Numbered from the stretch's first letter, positions 1 to 7,906 are shown. The stretch is DNA of 33,525 nt from an uncultured bacterium (GCA_959020415.1 CAUERX010000015.1:1-33525); one strand, 5' to 3'. Translations and numbers: made by a program. The notes: generated by a model from the letters alone, not told the origin.

Positions 1-960
1 AAGCAAGTTAGAATGGTAATAGGTTTATCTATTTGTTTATTGTTAATCATGACTGTAGGTTATGCTGCTTTTAGTACGAATCTTACTTTAAATGCTAAAG
101 GTAATATATTAACGACGCCTGAGAAGTGCTTTACAGTTATGGATAATGGTGATGGAACAGGAACGATTACTAATTATGATATTTCTTGTGGAAAAAAAGT
201 AAAAATTCCAAGTAAAATAAATAGTTTAATTATAACAAAAATTGGCGATGGAACATTAATAAATGGTATATCAGATGGTCCATTTACTCATAAGAAAATA
301 ACCACAGTAGTTTTCCCAGAAACGTTAACATATATAGGATATATTTCTTTTTTCGATAGTGGTTTAAAACGTATAACAATTCCTTCAAGTGTAAAGGAAA
401 TAAAATCGCAAGCTTTTGCTTGGTCTCCAATTGAAACAGTTGAATTAAAAGAGGGACTAGAAAAATTAGGAAGTGAAGTTTTTACAAGATGTAATTTAAC
501 CAGCATAGCTTTGCCTAAGAGTCTTGAAAATCCAGAGAACGCTATTGCAACTGCTAATCTCATGGAAGGTGATAATGCCTTTGTATATGGGAAAGATTCA
601 GAAGGATTTATTGATAAATCTTATTTGAATTCATATGGTAATAGGAATGCTACAAGCATTGAGTTCCCAGGTAATATAAAAACAATAGGGACATTATCAA
701 TTTATTTAATGCCGGGTATTACAATTTTAAATATACCAGACACTGTTGAGACTCTAAAAAATCATTTTATCTATAATATGCAAAATCTTGAAACAATAAA
801 TATTGGCAGTGGAATTAAAACAATTGAAGAAAATGCTTTTATCGGCGGAAATCTTAAAAAACTAAAAACAATAAATATTAACCGAAAGAAAGATGCAATA
901 CAAGGGGCTCCTTGGGGTGCAACGGAGGATGTAACTATCAACTGGATTGGAAAAATATAA
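1..960 (+). CDS. BspA-like leucine-rich-repeat surface protein, 5' end outside the window
   Basis: The frame is open to the first base (K-Q-V-R precede the first visible ATG at 13). A related broken copy at 18408 begins MRKKKKQVR, so the true start probably lies a few codons upstream of the window. An N-terminal hydrophobic segment ends in GYAAFSTNL, resembling a SipW/TasA-type signal peptide. Residues about 65-300 carry LRR_5/BspA-type repeats (phrases such as LKRITIPSSVKEIKSQAF and METINIGSGIKTIEENAF-like turns). The C-terminus ends with the GAPWGA...INW motif common to the last repeat of this family. Probable exported cell-surface protein; ligand unknown. A hairpin terminator follows at 1071. 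Two related remnants lie at 13793 and 18408. Family assignment is confident; surface location is inferred. Confidence 0.8.
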   Translation, partial: KQVRMVIGLSICLLLIMTVGYAAFSTNLTLNAKGNILTTPEKCFTVMDNGDGTGTITNYDISCGKKVKIPSKINSLIITKIGDGTLINGISDGPFTHKKITTVVFPETLTYIGYISFFDSGLKRITIPSSVKEIKSQAFAWSPIETVELKEGLEKLGSEVFTRCNLTSIALPKSLENPENAIATANLMEGDNAFVYGKDSEGFIDKSYLNSYGNRNATSIEFPGNIKTIGTLSIYLMPGITILNIPDTVETLKNHFIYNMQNLETINIGSGIKTIEENAFIGGNLKKLKTININRKKDAIQGAPWGATEDVTINWIGKI

Positions 961-1070
961 AAATTGCGAAAACAGAAATGAGGAACGATAATTTGAGTGA
1001 TAAAAATAATAGGAAGGTTGTACCTAGTAGTCTTGTTATTGACGATTTTCTATATAATTAAATAATCAAC

Positions 1071-1100
1071 AAAAAAAGCTAAATAATATTAGCTTTTTTT
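1071..1100. terminator. Bidirectional hairpin terminator
   Basis: Twelve-base arms, AAAAAAAGCTAA and TTAGCTTTTTTT, flank a six-base loop. T-runs occur on both strands. It sits between the BspA-like gene and the convergent DUF308 gene, whose stop codon lies inside the hairpin. Confidence 0.8.
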
Positions 1101-1537
1101 CGCCTTAAAATTCGTCTTTTCTTTTGAACCATTTGTGGATTAATAACCAATTGTAGTGAAATAATGACATATTCAATTCCTAAAATTATAATGTGTTCAG
1201 AAATCTTTTCGAACGGATTATATATAAGGAGAATAGCTAAAGATATTTCAATAATTGCATGAATTAATTCTACGATATATCCTTTACCATTATGAATATT
1301 ATAAAACGCTTCGCCCAGTTCATCAATACCACGAATGAGACCAAATAATCCCCAAACAATCGCAATAAAATTAATTGAGTTTTCTTGCTTAACAATTATT
1401 ATCGTACCAACAATAAGCATTACTATGCCCGATGCTAACCTTTTAGTTTCGGATTTTTTAACTTCTTCCATTTGAACAGCATCTTTAATAAAACCTAAAG
1501 AAATTATAATAGTTAGCCCACCAATCAAATAAGGCAT
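1079..1537 (-). CDS. DUF308/HdeD-like membrane protein, start codon possibly lost
   Basis: Hydrophobic protein with several membrane segments in the pattern of the HdeD/DUF308 family, whose members are usually about 170-190 residues with six helices. From the ATG at 1537 it has only 152 residues and lacks the first helix. The frame stays open upstream to 1648. Translating that part adds 37 residues with a good first membrane helix (EYFGSYISLLIIGTLLIVF), and this region aligns by eye with the starts of the DUF308 proteins at 7992 and 26860. The extended part contains no ATG, GTG or TTG; it opens with ATA at 1648-1646, overlapping the stop of the superoxide reductase gene. Either initiation is at ATA, or the start was mutated and only a shortened protein is made. 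Function unknown. Confidence 0.65.
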   Translation of the reverse strand: MPYLIGGLTIIISLGFIKDAVQMEEVKKSETKRLASGIVMLIVGTIIIVKQENSINFIAIVWGLFGLIRGIDELGEAFYNIHNGKGYIVELIHAIIEISLAILLIYNPFEKISEHIIILGIEYVIISLQLVINPQMVQKKRRILRRKKANII

Positions 1538-1644
1538 AATATGTACAATTTTTTCGTGAAAAACAATTAATAAAGTTCCGATAATTAATAAGGAAATATA
1601 TGACCCAAAGTATTCTTTTCTTAAAGTCTTATCCTTTTTCTTAA

Positions 1645-2019
1645 CTATTTAACATCACACTTCCACAAGCTGTGTTTGTTACAGTATGCGTAAACTGTAC
1701 TACAAGGGTAATATTTAAAAATAGCTTTTGGCTCGTCACCAGGGTTTAAATATTTACGGCAAACAGAATCTTCACTTACCAATTCAATCCATTCAATATA
1801 ATGATCGTTTTCCATCGGATGAATAGTTTCACCAACCATAACTATAATTTCATCATTTACTACTTCATAAATAGGAACATGCTTTTCTAAAGCTGCATCA
1901 GTAGTATTAGCTTCTAATACCTCCATAACTTTGCCACAACATAAAATGTCGTGTTTCTTTTCTCCAATTACTTCAATAATATTTCCACATATTGGGCAAA
2001 TATAAAATTTTTTATTCAT
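1645..2019 (-). CDS. dfx: Desulfoferrodoxin-type superoxide reductase (class I, 2Fe-SOR)
   Basis: 124-residue cytoplasmic enzyme that reduces superoxide to peroxide using a mononuclear iron centre, typical of anaerobes. N-terminal desulforedoxin domain: C8, C11, C27 and C28 are the four Cys ligands of centre I. The catalytic domain shows E45-K46-H47-V-P, H67 in HPMEND, H73 in HYIEWIEL, and C113 with H116 in YCNKHSLW, which match the His4Cys site of centre II. The start at 2019 is chosen because GAGGTG stands seven bases upstream. An ATG ten codons earlier has no such site. It is divergent from the alkyltransferase gene, and a Fur/PerR-like box lies in the shared intergenic region. The downstream DUF308 frame begins at its stop codon, suggesting a two-gene operon. 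Confidence 0.93.
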   Translation of the reverse strand: MNKKFYICPICGNIIEVIGEKKHDILCCGKVMEVLEANTTDAALEKHVPIYEVVNDEIIVMVGETIHPMENDHYIEWIELVSEDSVCRKYLNPGDEPKAIFKYYPCSTVYAYCNKHSLWKCDVK

Positions 2020-2074
2020 TAAAATCACCTCTACATTATTATACTTCAAATTAAGCTCATTGTATATAGCTTAA

Positions 2075-2089
2075 TAGTAATAATTATCA
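2075..2089. promoter_or_regulatory. Putative Fur/PerR-type operator
   Basis: TAGTAATAATTATCA matches 12 of the 14 defined bases of the 7-1-7 Fur-family consensus TGATAATnATTATCA. It lies between the divergent superoxide reductase and alkyltransferase genes, where redox or metal control would be sensible. AT-richness makes chance matches possible. Confidence 0.4.
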
Positions 2090-2111
2090 ATAAGTTTTTA
2101 CTGAGAAAATA

Positions 2112-2120
2112 TGGTATAAT
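2112..2120 (+). promoter_or_regulatory. Extended -10 promoter for the alkyltransferase gene
   Basis: TGG followed by TATAAT forms an extended -10 element (TGnTATAAT), 17 bases before the ATG at 2138. No convincing -35 is visible, as is common for extended -10 promoters. Confidence 0.55.
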
Positions 2121-2137
2121 AAATATAAGGTGATATA

Positions 2138-2443
2138 ATGGGGAAATTAAACGAGGATTTTTTATATCAAGTTTATGCAATCGTTGAAGAAATACCAGAA
2201 GGCAAAGTTGCCACTTATGGACAAATAGCTAAATTATCCGGATATGATAAAAACTCAAGATTAGTTGGCAAAGCTTTATCCCATGCCGAAATCTACGGAA
2301 ATTATCCTTGCCATCGTGTTGTTAACCATCAGGGACGTTTAACTCCCGGTTGGAAAGAACAACAAGAACTCCTGAAACATGAAGGTATTACATTTAAAAA
2401 AAATGGTTGTGTAGATTTAAAAAAATACCAGTGGAAAAATTAA
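2138..2443 (+). CDS. Alkyltransferase-like / methylated-DNA cysteine methyltransferase family protein
   Basis: 101-residue protein equal to the DNA-binding and active-site domain of O6-alkylguanine-DNA alkyltransferases, without the N-terminal domain of full MGMT. It has the helix-turn-helix region GKVATYGQIAKLSG, the arginine-finger segment R41-L-V-G-K-A-L, and the active-site motif P57-C58-H-R-V. Alkyltransferase-like (ATL) proteins of similar length usually have Trp at the Cys position. Here the Cys is kept, so direct alkyl transfer is possible, although some small Cys-bearing homologues lack measured activity. RBS GGTGAT lies just upstream. It is the first and only intact gene of a cluster whose following three genes are broken. 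Confidence 0.88.
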   Translation: MGKLNEDFLYQVYAIVEEIPEGKVATYGQIAKLSGYDKNSRLVGKALSHAEIYGNYPCHRVVNHQGRLTPGWKEQQELLKHEGITFKKNGCVDLKKYQWKN

Positions 2444-2454
2444 GGAGAAAAATT

Positions 2455-3197
2455 ATGAATGAATATTTAAACCTAACTCTAGAAAACCTTGAAGATGAAC
2501 ACATTTGCTGTGCCATATCAGATAAAAAACACCAAGATGGCGTTAAAAACAAAAAAGAATGGTTAAAAGACCGAATTAAAGAAGGTCACGTTTTTAGAAA
2601 ATTAAATGCTCAAGGTAAAGTATTTATTGAATATTCCCCATTAGAAACAGCATGGACACCAATCTCTGGTGAAAACTTTATGTATATTTATTGCCTTTGG
2701 ATAGCTGGATCTTTTAAAGGCAAAGGCTATGGCAAGAATTGATTGAATACGCTATAGAAGATGCTAAAAAACAAAATAAAAGTGGTATTTGTACCATTTC
2801 CTCTAAAAAGAAAAAGCCATATTTATCTGATAAAAAGTTTTTTGAAAAGTATGGCTTTAAAGTGGTTGATATCATAGGTGATTATGAACTACTGGCCCTT
2901 ACTTTTAATGATAAAACGCCAAGATTTAATGATAATGCTAAAAAAATGAGCATTGATAGTTCAAATTTAACTATTTATTATAGTCCAGAATGTCCATTTA
3001 CTTCAAATTGTATTAAAGAAATCGAAGAGTATCGTCGAGAAAATGATGTTGATATCAATATCATTAAAATAGACTCTCTAAAAAAAGCCAAAAATGTTCC
3101 ATGTATATTTAATAACTGGGCGACATTTCAAAAAGGTAAATATGTTTCCCAATGTTTATTAAATAAAAACATGGTGACTAAACTATTTAAGGATTAA
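2455..3197 (+). pseudogene. YoaP-type GNAT acetyltransferase broken by one frameshift
   Basis: Starts at ATG 2455 with AAGGAG seven bases upstream. The first part (MNEYLNLTLENL...) reads to GSFKGKGYGKN and stops at 2742; the rest continues from about 2739 in another frame as IEYAIEDAKKQ. Restoring one A in the run near 2733 gives KGKGYGKELIEYAIEDAKK, the expected acetyl-CoA-binding motif A of a GNAT followed by its helix. The C-terminal part carries the YoaP-type extension (YYSPECPFTSN, then a thioredoxin-like fold ending in CLLNKNMVTKLF). Joined length of about 247 residues fits the family. A single lesion suggests recent loss, or an assembly error. Neighbours downstream are clearly degraded, which favours real decay. 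Confidence 0.85.
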
Positions 3198-3198
3198 A

Positions 3199-4034
3199 AT
3201 GGAATTTATTAAAACAAAAACTATTTTATCTAAAGTAAAATAAGATAATAAACGGTATGGAATTGATTATAATATGAACCTTTATAGGGATGTGACCACG
3301 GGTATATTTATGTAATAGCCGGAGTTCTTGTTATAACACTGATGACTTCGGTATTGTAAGAAGTAAAGAAAACTAAAGACGTTATTGGAAACGGTTCAAT
3401 GTCCGACATCTATAATCCGATAGAAAGAAAATATGAAATAACAAAAAGTGCGTTAAAACTTATTTTTAAATATAATTACGGTGTTGCTATTGATACCAAA
3501 AGCGATTTAATTTTAAGAGATTTTGGCATTTTAAAAGAAATAAATACTAAAAATAACGTTATTGTCTAATTAACTATTACTACACCAAATGATGAATTAT
3601 CAAAAATTATTGAACCAAACGTATGCCACACATCGAAAAGACTAAACGCCCTTAAAACCCTAAGTGATAATGGAATATTTACAGGATAATGATGAATCCA
3701 ACCTTGCCATTTATTACTGATAATGAAGGTAATATTAAGAAATTAGTAAAATTAGCCTATGAACATGGCGCTAAATTTATTCATACTTATATGAGTGTAA
3801 CATTAAGAGAATTGCTACTTTCAAAAATTAGATAAACATTTTCTTAATTTAAAAGAAAAGTATATTAAGGTTTATGGAGAGAGATATAATTGTTTAGTTC
3901 CAAATTATCAAAAACCATATAAAACACTTCAAAACGAATGTTAAAAATATGGTTTACTTTATAAGATGCTCGTTATTATAAAGGCTTATAAAAAAGAAAT
4001 AGAAATAAATAAACAAATAACTTTATTTGATTAA
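3199..4034 (+). pseudogene. SPL-family radical SAM protein, degraded
   Basis: Fragments in several frames reassemble into a SPL/Rv2578c-like radical SAM protein: MEFIKTKTILSKVK, YGIDYNMNLYR, a cluster region recoverable as GCDHGYIYCNSR, GNGSMSDIYNPIER, GVAIDTKSDLILRD, LTITTPNDELSKIIEPNV, LSDNGIFTG, NEGNIKKLVKLAYEHGAKF, VTLREL, and KYGLLYKM near the end. Stop codons interrupt the frame near 3241, 3316, 3568 and 3688, and several small indels change frame, including around the cluster motif. The first Cys positions are partly altered (Tyr where Cys is expected in CxxxCxxC). Non-functional. It follows the YoaP pseudogene closely, consistent with a former operon. Confidence 0.82.
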
Positions 4035-4048
4035 AAGAGGGTTCTAAA

Positions 4049-4285
4049 ATGAACGAACTAATTATATTACCTAACATCGGAAAAACCTTGGCTGAACAAT
4101 TAATTGCTATCGGTATTGATGCTAAAGAAAAATTAAAAGAAATTGGTAGTCGTGATGTTTGATTTAAAATTAAAGAGATAGATCCGTCCTTACTATAATA
4201 GACTGTGTGCTTAAAGCGCCATTCAAGGTATAAGACGGCCTGATTTATCGTAAAATTATGAAAATAAACTAAAAGAATTTTATAA
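4049..4285 (+). pseudogene. TfoX C-terminal-domain protein, degraded
   Basis: Opens intact with MNELIILPNIGKTLAEQL and continues AIGIDAKEKLKEIGSRDV, the helix-hairpin-helix-like TfoX_C domain. A TGA then replaces the expected Trp codon (about 4159), followed by FKIKEIDPS, further stops and frame changes, with the recognisable end KEFYN near 4285. Stand-alone TfoX_C proteins are about 80-90 residues, matching this span. Not functional as written. A hairpin terminator follows directly, marking the end of the decaying cluster. Confidence 0.75.
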
Positions 4286-4287
4286 CC

Positions 4288-4309
4288 AACACCATTAAGG
4301 TGTTTTTTT
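4288..4309 (+). terminator. Rho-independent terminator after the decayed cluster
   Basis: ACACC and GGTGT arms around a five-base loop, followed by seven T. Confidence 0.75.
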
Positions 4310-4319
4310 CATAAAAATA

Positions 4320-4348
4320 TTGACAAAACAAAAATTCCTGTATATATT
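4320..4348 (+). promoter_or_regulatory. Promoter of the first GntR/ABC operon
   Basis: TTGACA at 4320-4325, 17-base spacer, TATATT at 4343-4348. The -10 lies inside the palindromic operator at 4337-4361, so repressor binding would block polymerase. Confidence 0.8.
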
Positions 4349-4361
4349 GTATATATACAGG
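4337..4361. promoter_or_regulatory. Palindromic operator, probable GntR (YtrA-type) binding site
   Basis: Perfect 11-base inverted repeat, CCTGTATATAT and ATATATACAGG, separated by TGT. It overlaps the -10 box and runs into the ribosome-binding site of the regulator gene that follows. The position implies autoregulation by the GntR protein encoded at 4371. Confidence 0.75.
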
Positions 4362-4370
4362 AGGCAAAAT

Positions 4371-4748
4371 ATGCATATAATAATTAGTAATAGTAGTGAT
4401 AAACCAATATATCTTCAACTAAAGGATCAAATAAAAAGCCTAATTATTTCTGAGGAATTAAAACCAGGCGAAATGCTTCCATCGATGAGAGCCCTTGCTA
4501 AAGATCTAAAAATTAGTGTTATTACCACAAAACGAGCCTATGAAGAATTAGAACATGATGGTTTTATTGAAACAAGACCATCACAAGGTTGTTTTGTTGC
4601 CAATAAAAATAAAGAAATAATTAGAGAAGAACAACTAGAAGTAGTCGAAAATATCATTGATAATGCTATAAAAATAGCCAAAATGAGCCATATTACAAAA
4701 AAAGAAATAAAGGATATGGTTGAAATTTTATATGAGGAGAATAAATAA
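4371..4748 (+). CDS. GntR-family (YtrA subfamily) transcriptional regulator
   Basis: 125-residue DNA-binding protein. The winged helix-turn-helix spans about residues 10-75 (PIYLQLKDQIKSLIISEEL, LPSMRALAKDLKIS, TTKRAYEELEHDGFIETRPSQGCFV), followed by a short helical C-terminal tail as in YtrA-type regulators. The start is ATG 4371 with AGGAGG at 4360-4365. An in-frame TTG at 4320 is part of the -35 box and is not a start. It is the first gene of an operon with an ABC ATPase and permease and probably represses it through the palindrome at 4337. The inducer is unknown; for related regulators it is a membrane stress, antimicrobial peptide or phenol-soluble-modulin-like signal. Confidence 0.92.
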   Translation: MHIIISNSSDKPIYLQLKDQIKSLIISEELKPGEMLPSMRALAKDLKISVITTKRAYEELEHDGFIETRPSQGCFVANKNKEIIREEQLEVVENIIDNAIKIAKMSHITKKEIKDMVEILYEENK

Positions 4749-4749
4749 T

Positions 4750-5619
4750 ATGGAAAACGTTTTAGAAATAGAGAACTTAAGTAAAACTTATCCAGGTTTT
4801 AATTTAAATAATATTAATTTAAAAATTCCGAAAGGAACAGTGATGGGCTTAATTGGTGAAAACGGTGCTGGGAAATCAACGACCATTAAACTAATTTTAA
4901 ATGAACTTAATCGTGAAAGTGGAAATATTAAAGTCTTTGGATTAGATAATATCAAAGATGAACAAAAAATAAAATCAGACATTGGTGTAGTTTTAGCTGA
5001 TAGTTTTCTTTCAGAGTATTTTAATGCTAAAGACATTAGTAAAACTATGAAACAATTTTATAATAATTGGGATGAAAAATTATACTTTAATTATTTAAAA
5101 GAATTTAACCTTCCTGATAATAAACAAATAAAAGATTTTTCAACCGGAATGAAAATGAAACTTCAAATTATTACCGCATTATCGCATCATCCCAAATTTC
5201 TTATTTTAGATGAACCAACTAGCGGACTAGATCCCATCGCTAGAAATGAAGTTCTAGATATATTCCGTAATTTTATAGAAGATGATGAACATTCCATCTT
5301 TATTTCATCACATATTACTTCTGATTTAGAACATATTGCTGACTATATTACCTTTATTAGTGAAGGAGAAATTGTTTTTACAAATACATGTGATGAACTG
5401 CTAGAATCATATGGTATTGCTAAATGTACTAAAGAAGAATTTGAAAGTATTGAAAAAAGTGATTATGTCAAATATCGAAAGAACAAATACAATTATGAAT
5501 TATTAATACAAGACAAAGCAAAATTTACGAAAAAGTATGAACTAGAAGTTATAGATAAACCAAGTTTAGAAGACATAATGATAATTTATATCAAAGGAGT
5601 GAAAAATAATGAAAAATAA
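4750..5619 (+). CDS. ABC transporter ATP-binding protein
   Basis: 289-residue cytoplasmic ATPase. Walker A is GENGAGKST (about residues 37-45), signature FSTGMKMKL, Walker B FLILDEPTSGLDP, and the H-loop lies in FISSHITSD. It belongs to the BcrA/YtrB/Pmt-type exporter group, with a C-terminal regulatory extension of about 80 residues. ATG 4750 is preferred over an upstream in-frame ATG at 4720 because GAGGAG stands at 4734-4739 and the family begins at MENVLEIENLSK. Its 3' end overlaps the permease start by 11 bases, indicating translational coupling. It energises the partner permease encoded next; substrate unknown. Confidence 0.95.
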   Translation: MENVLEIENLSKTYPGFNLNNINLKIPKGTVMGLIGENGAGKSTTIKLILNELNRESGNIKVFGLDNIKDEQKIKSDIGVVLADSFLSEYFNAKDISKTMKQFYNNWDEKLYFNYLKEFNLPDNKQIKDFSTGMKMKLQIITALSHHPKFLILDEPTSGLDPIARNEVLDIFRNFIEDDEHSIFISSHITSDLEHIADYITFISEGEIVFTNTCDELLESYGIAKCTKEEFESIEKSDYVKYRKNKYNYELLIQDKAKFTKKYELEVIDKPSLEDIMIIYIKGVKNNEK

Positions 5620-6280
5620 GGCATTAAAAGGATTACTTTTAAAAGATATTTTAAACTTAAATCATTACAAAGTTACATTCATTGTCTTTTTCCTTTTCAT
5701 TTGTATTTTCGGCTCGATGGGAACTAACTTTCAATTCTACGGTGCTATGATGATTATCTTTATGATTGGAATGGTTTCCTTATCTGCCTTTAGTTATGAT
5801 GAAGTTGCTAAATCAGACGCTTTTCTTTTAACCTTGCCAATAACAAAAAAGGACATCGTTAAAGAACGATATCTTCTAGTCATTGGCTCAATGGTTATTG
5901 CTGTAATTTTAGCATTGCTCATGACTATTGCTGTTAATCTTATTCACGAACATGAAATTAGCAATTTTAGTTCAACATTATTAATTATTATGTGTACTAC
6001 ATTGGGGTTGGCCTTAGTTCAGGCCATTCAAATACCGAGTATTTACAAATGGGGCTTCGAACGAGGCCGTATCCAAATGTTTATTATTGTTTTTGTTATT
6101 GCAGTAGTTATTGGTATTGCCAGCTACTTTATTAGTCAATTTAATATCACAATTAATTTAGATAAAATAGGCAATTTTATAGCTGCCTTTGGATCATTAG
6201 CTTGTTTGATTGTTATTACAATTATGTATTATATATCATACAAAGTTTCCTTAAAAATATACAAACATAAAGAATTATAG
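5609..6280 (+). CDS. ABC-2 type transporter permease
   Basis: 223-residue integral membrane protein with about six hydrophobic helices (for example around residues 22-40, 45-62, 90-112, 120-140, 155-178, 190-212). The opening LKGLLLKDILNLNHYKVTFIVF and the loop AKSDAFLLTLPITKKDIVKERY are typical of the ABC2_membrane_5 type permeases paired with YtrA-type regulators, as in the PmtB and Ytr systems. AAAGGAGTG lies before the start and the gene overlaps the ATPase by 11 bases. Together with 4371 and 4750 it forms one exporter module that ends at the terminator 6269. Substrate not deducible. Confidence 0.88.
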   Translation: MKNKALKGLLLKDILNLNHYKVTFIVFFLFICIFGSMGTNFQFYGAMMIIFMIGMVSLSAFSYDEVAKSDAFLLTLPITKKDIVKERYLLVIGSMVIAVILALLMTIAVNLIHEHEISNFSSTLLIIMCTTLGLALVQAIQIPSIYKWGFERGRIQMFIIVFVIAVVIGIASYFISQFNITINLDKIGNFIAAFGSLACLIVITIMYYISYKVSLKIYKHKEL

Positions 6281-6300
6281 AAATATAATTCTTTTGTTTT
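6269..6300 (+). terminator. Rho-independent terminator of the first ABC operon
   Basis: Eleven-base arms AAAGAATTATA and TATAATTCTTT with loop GAAA and a T-rich tail. It includes the stop codon of the permease. Confidence 0.8.
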
Positions 6301-6316
6301 AATCTAATCATTTTTC

Positions 6317-6325
6317 TGATATAAT
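6317..6325 (+). promoter_or_regulatory. Extended -10 promoter
   Basis: TGATATAAT (TGnTATAAT), 23 bases before the start at 6349. Confidence 0.6.
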
Positions 6326-6348
6326 GTTTATATGAGGGAGGGATAGCA

Positions 6349-7242
6349 ATGAATGTATTTAAAACTATTTTATCATGGATATTATCGATAGTTTTAGGAG
6401 TATCATTATTCACTGTTTTCATGCTTGGTAATATTAGTTCATTTTTTACTGAAGATAGTATGCAAAAGACAGTGGAGAATATCGATGTTTCCCACGAAAT
6501 AAGTAAAATAAAAAATAGTTCAGCTACATCTGGCAATAAAGCCGAAATTGCTGATATTATTGATATGGCTTATAACGAAGCTGAAAGTCATGGCATTTCA
6601 ACTAAATTAGTCGACGAGATTTTCAATTCAACCGAAGTAAAACAATTCTTAGGTAAAGCTGTTGGCAGTACCACTGATGCTATTATAAATGGTACAGATA
6701 CTAAACAGGTTACAAGTGAAGAATTTAATAAATTATTAGACGAAAATATGGATAAATGGATTAAAAAAAGTGGAGTTGAAATTAGTGATTCTAAAAAAGA
6801 AGTTTTAGTTATTCGCATGAAAAGTGCAAGTGCAGGGGTTATTGATAATTTGCCAAGTGCTAATACTTTAACTAAAAAAGTTAATCAAAACACTGTAGAT
6901 CAAATCCAGTTTCTATTTAGTGCAAAAGTAAAAACCGCGTTAATTATTATTAGTGTAGTTTGTTTGTTGTTACTAATCGCACTTAAACGTAAAAATAATA
7001 AATGGCTATTATATGGTGGTATTCCACCATTAATCGCTGGGCTATTTACAATTGGTATTAGTTTTATCATCGTTGATGTTTTAACCGCTGCTTTAAATGA
7101 ATACAATTTATCATTTATGGTAAGTGCCTTTAGTAATGCTTTATCACATAATATAATGGTTACAGGTCTAGTATCAATTATTGTATCAATATTATTCTTT
7201 ATTACATATGGTCTATTAGGTAAAAAGAAAAGCAAAAATTAA
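6349..7242 (+). CDS. Hypothetical membrane protein with large extracytoplasmic domain
   Basis: 297 residues, not recognised. One N-terminal membrane helix (about residues 6-27), then about 165 mostly polar, helical residues (HEISKIKNSS..., TSEEFNKLLDENMDKWIKK), then three membrane helices (about 195-210, 218-242, 268-288) and a basic tail KKKSKN. The topology suggests an extracytoplasmic domain held between helices. GAGGGAGGG precedes the start. It is a single gene with its own extended -10 promoter, and it converges on the DedA gene through a shared terminator. No catalytic motif is visible. Confidence 0.75.
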   Translation: MNVFKTILSWILSIVLGVSLFTVFMLGNISSFFTEDSMQKTVENIDVSHEISKIKNSSATSGNKAEIADIIDMAYNEAESHGISTKLVDEIFNSTEVKQFLGKAVGSTTDAIINGTDTKQVTSEEFNKLLDENMDKWIKKSGVEISDSKKEVLVIRMKSASAGVIDNLPSANTLTKKVNQNTVDQIQFLFSAKVKTALIIISVVCLLLLIALKRKNNKWLLYGGIPPLIAGLFTIGISFIIVDVLTAALNEYNLSFMVSAFSNALSHNIMVTGLVSIIVSILFFITYGLLGKKKSKN

Positions 7243-7257
7243 TTTGCTTTTTTCTTT
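7226..7257. terminator. Bidirectional terminator between convergent genes
   Basis: AAAAGCAAA and TTTGCTTTT arms around AATTAA, with A- and T-runs on each side. It serves both the 6349 gene and the DedA gene. Confidence 0.75.
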
Positions 7258-7877
7258 GATATTCTATTTTTAATAAATGCAATTAAAATTGGTAAAACAG
7301 ATAGTAAGATAATACCGAGTACTACTAGAGTAAAGTGATCAGCAATAACCGGAATATTACCAAAGAAGTATCCTAAACATAAGAATAAAGTAACCCAAGT
7401 AATTCCACCTAAAGCATTAAAACTAATAAACTTTTTATAATCTAGTCTACCCATTCCAACAACAAAAGGAACAATCGTTCTAACAATTGGCATAAATCTT
7501 GCTAAGAAAACTGCCCAGCTTCCATATTTAGCAATTAAAGCATCAGCCTTATCTAAATTTTCTTGTTTAACAAGCGTAAATTTCTTATTATTCAGCATTC
7601 TCCGACCGAAATGTTTTCCGATTTCATAATTTATTGTATCACCAATAATCGCTGCAACAATTATTAAAACGAGTAAAAACCAAAAATTAAGTTGTCCTAA
7701 AGCTGAAAATGTTCCAGCCGCAAATATTAGTGAATCACCAGGTAAAAAAGGCATAAACACTAAACCAGTTTCAATAAAGATAATTAAAAATAAAATCGCA
7801 TATATAAAATTTCCATAATCATTGATGAACTGACCAATGTATTCATCACAGTGTAATATAAATTCTATAAGTGGCAT
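7239..7877 (-). CDS. dedA: DedA-family (VTT domain) membrane protein
   Basis: 212 residues with five to six membrane segments. Family hallmarks: ETGLVFMPFLPGDSLIFAAG (reentrant region with the conserved acidic residue), then GDTINYEIGKHFG and the arginine-bearing FLARFMPIVRTIVPFVVGMG. DedA proteins are linked to proton-motive-force maintenance and lipid carrier recycling; members include undecaprenyl-phosphate and phosphatidylethanolamine flippases. The N-terminus resembles E. coli DedA most closely. AGGAGG stands before the ATG, and an extended -10 lies on the minus strand at 7915-7907. Tail KNRISKKKAN is cytoplasmic. Substrate not determined from sequence. Confidence 0.93.
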   Translation of the reverse strand: MPLIEFILHCDEYIGQFINDYGNFIYAILFLIIFIETGLVFMPFLPGDSLIFAAGTFSALGQLNFWFLLVLIIVAAIIGDTINYEIGKHFGRRMLNNKKFTLVKQENLDKADALIAKYGSWAVFLARFMPIVRTIVPFVVGMGRLDYKKFISFNALGGITWVTLFLCLGYFFGNIPVIADHFTLVVLGIILLSVLPILIAFIKNRISKKKAN

Positions 7878-7906
7878 ATTTACCTCCTTTAAATAATAGC
7901 TATTTA

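Noticed and set aside
978..1061. 27-codon open frame (MRNDNLSDKNNRKVV...) after the BspA-like gene
   Set aside because: No ribosome-binding site, odd composition and no recognisable pattern; kept as a chance frame.
3198..4290. Use of TGA as tryptophan to rescue the broken genes (Mycoplasma-type code)
   Set aside because: TAA and TAG stops and frameshifts also occur there, real genes use TGG for Trp, and intact genes end at TGA.
4320..4370. TTG-initiated extension of the GntR regulator
   Set aside because: The TTG is the first base triplet of a consensus -35 box, and a good ATG with AGGAGG lies at 4371.
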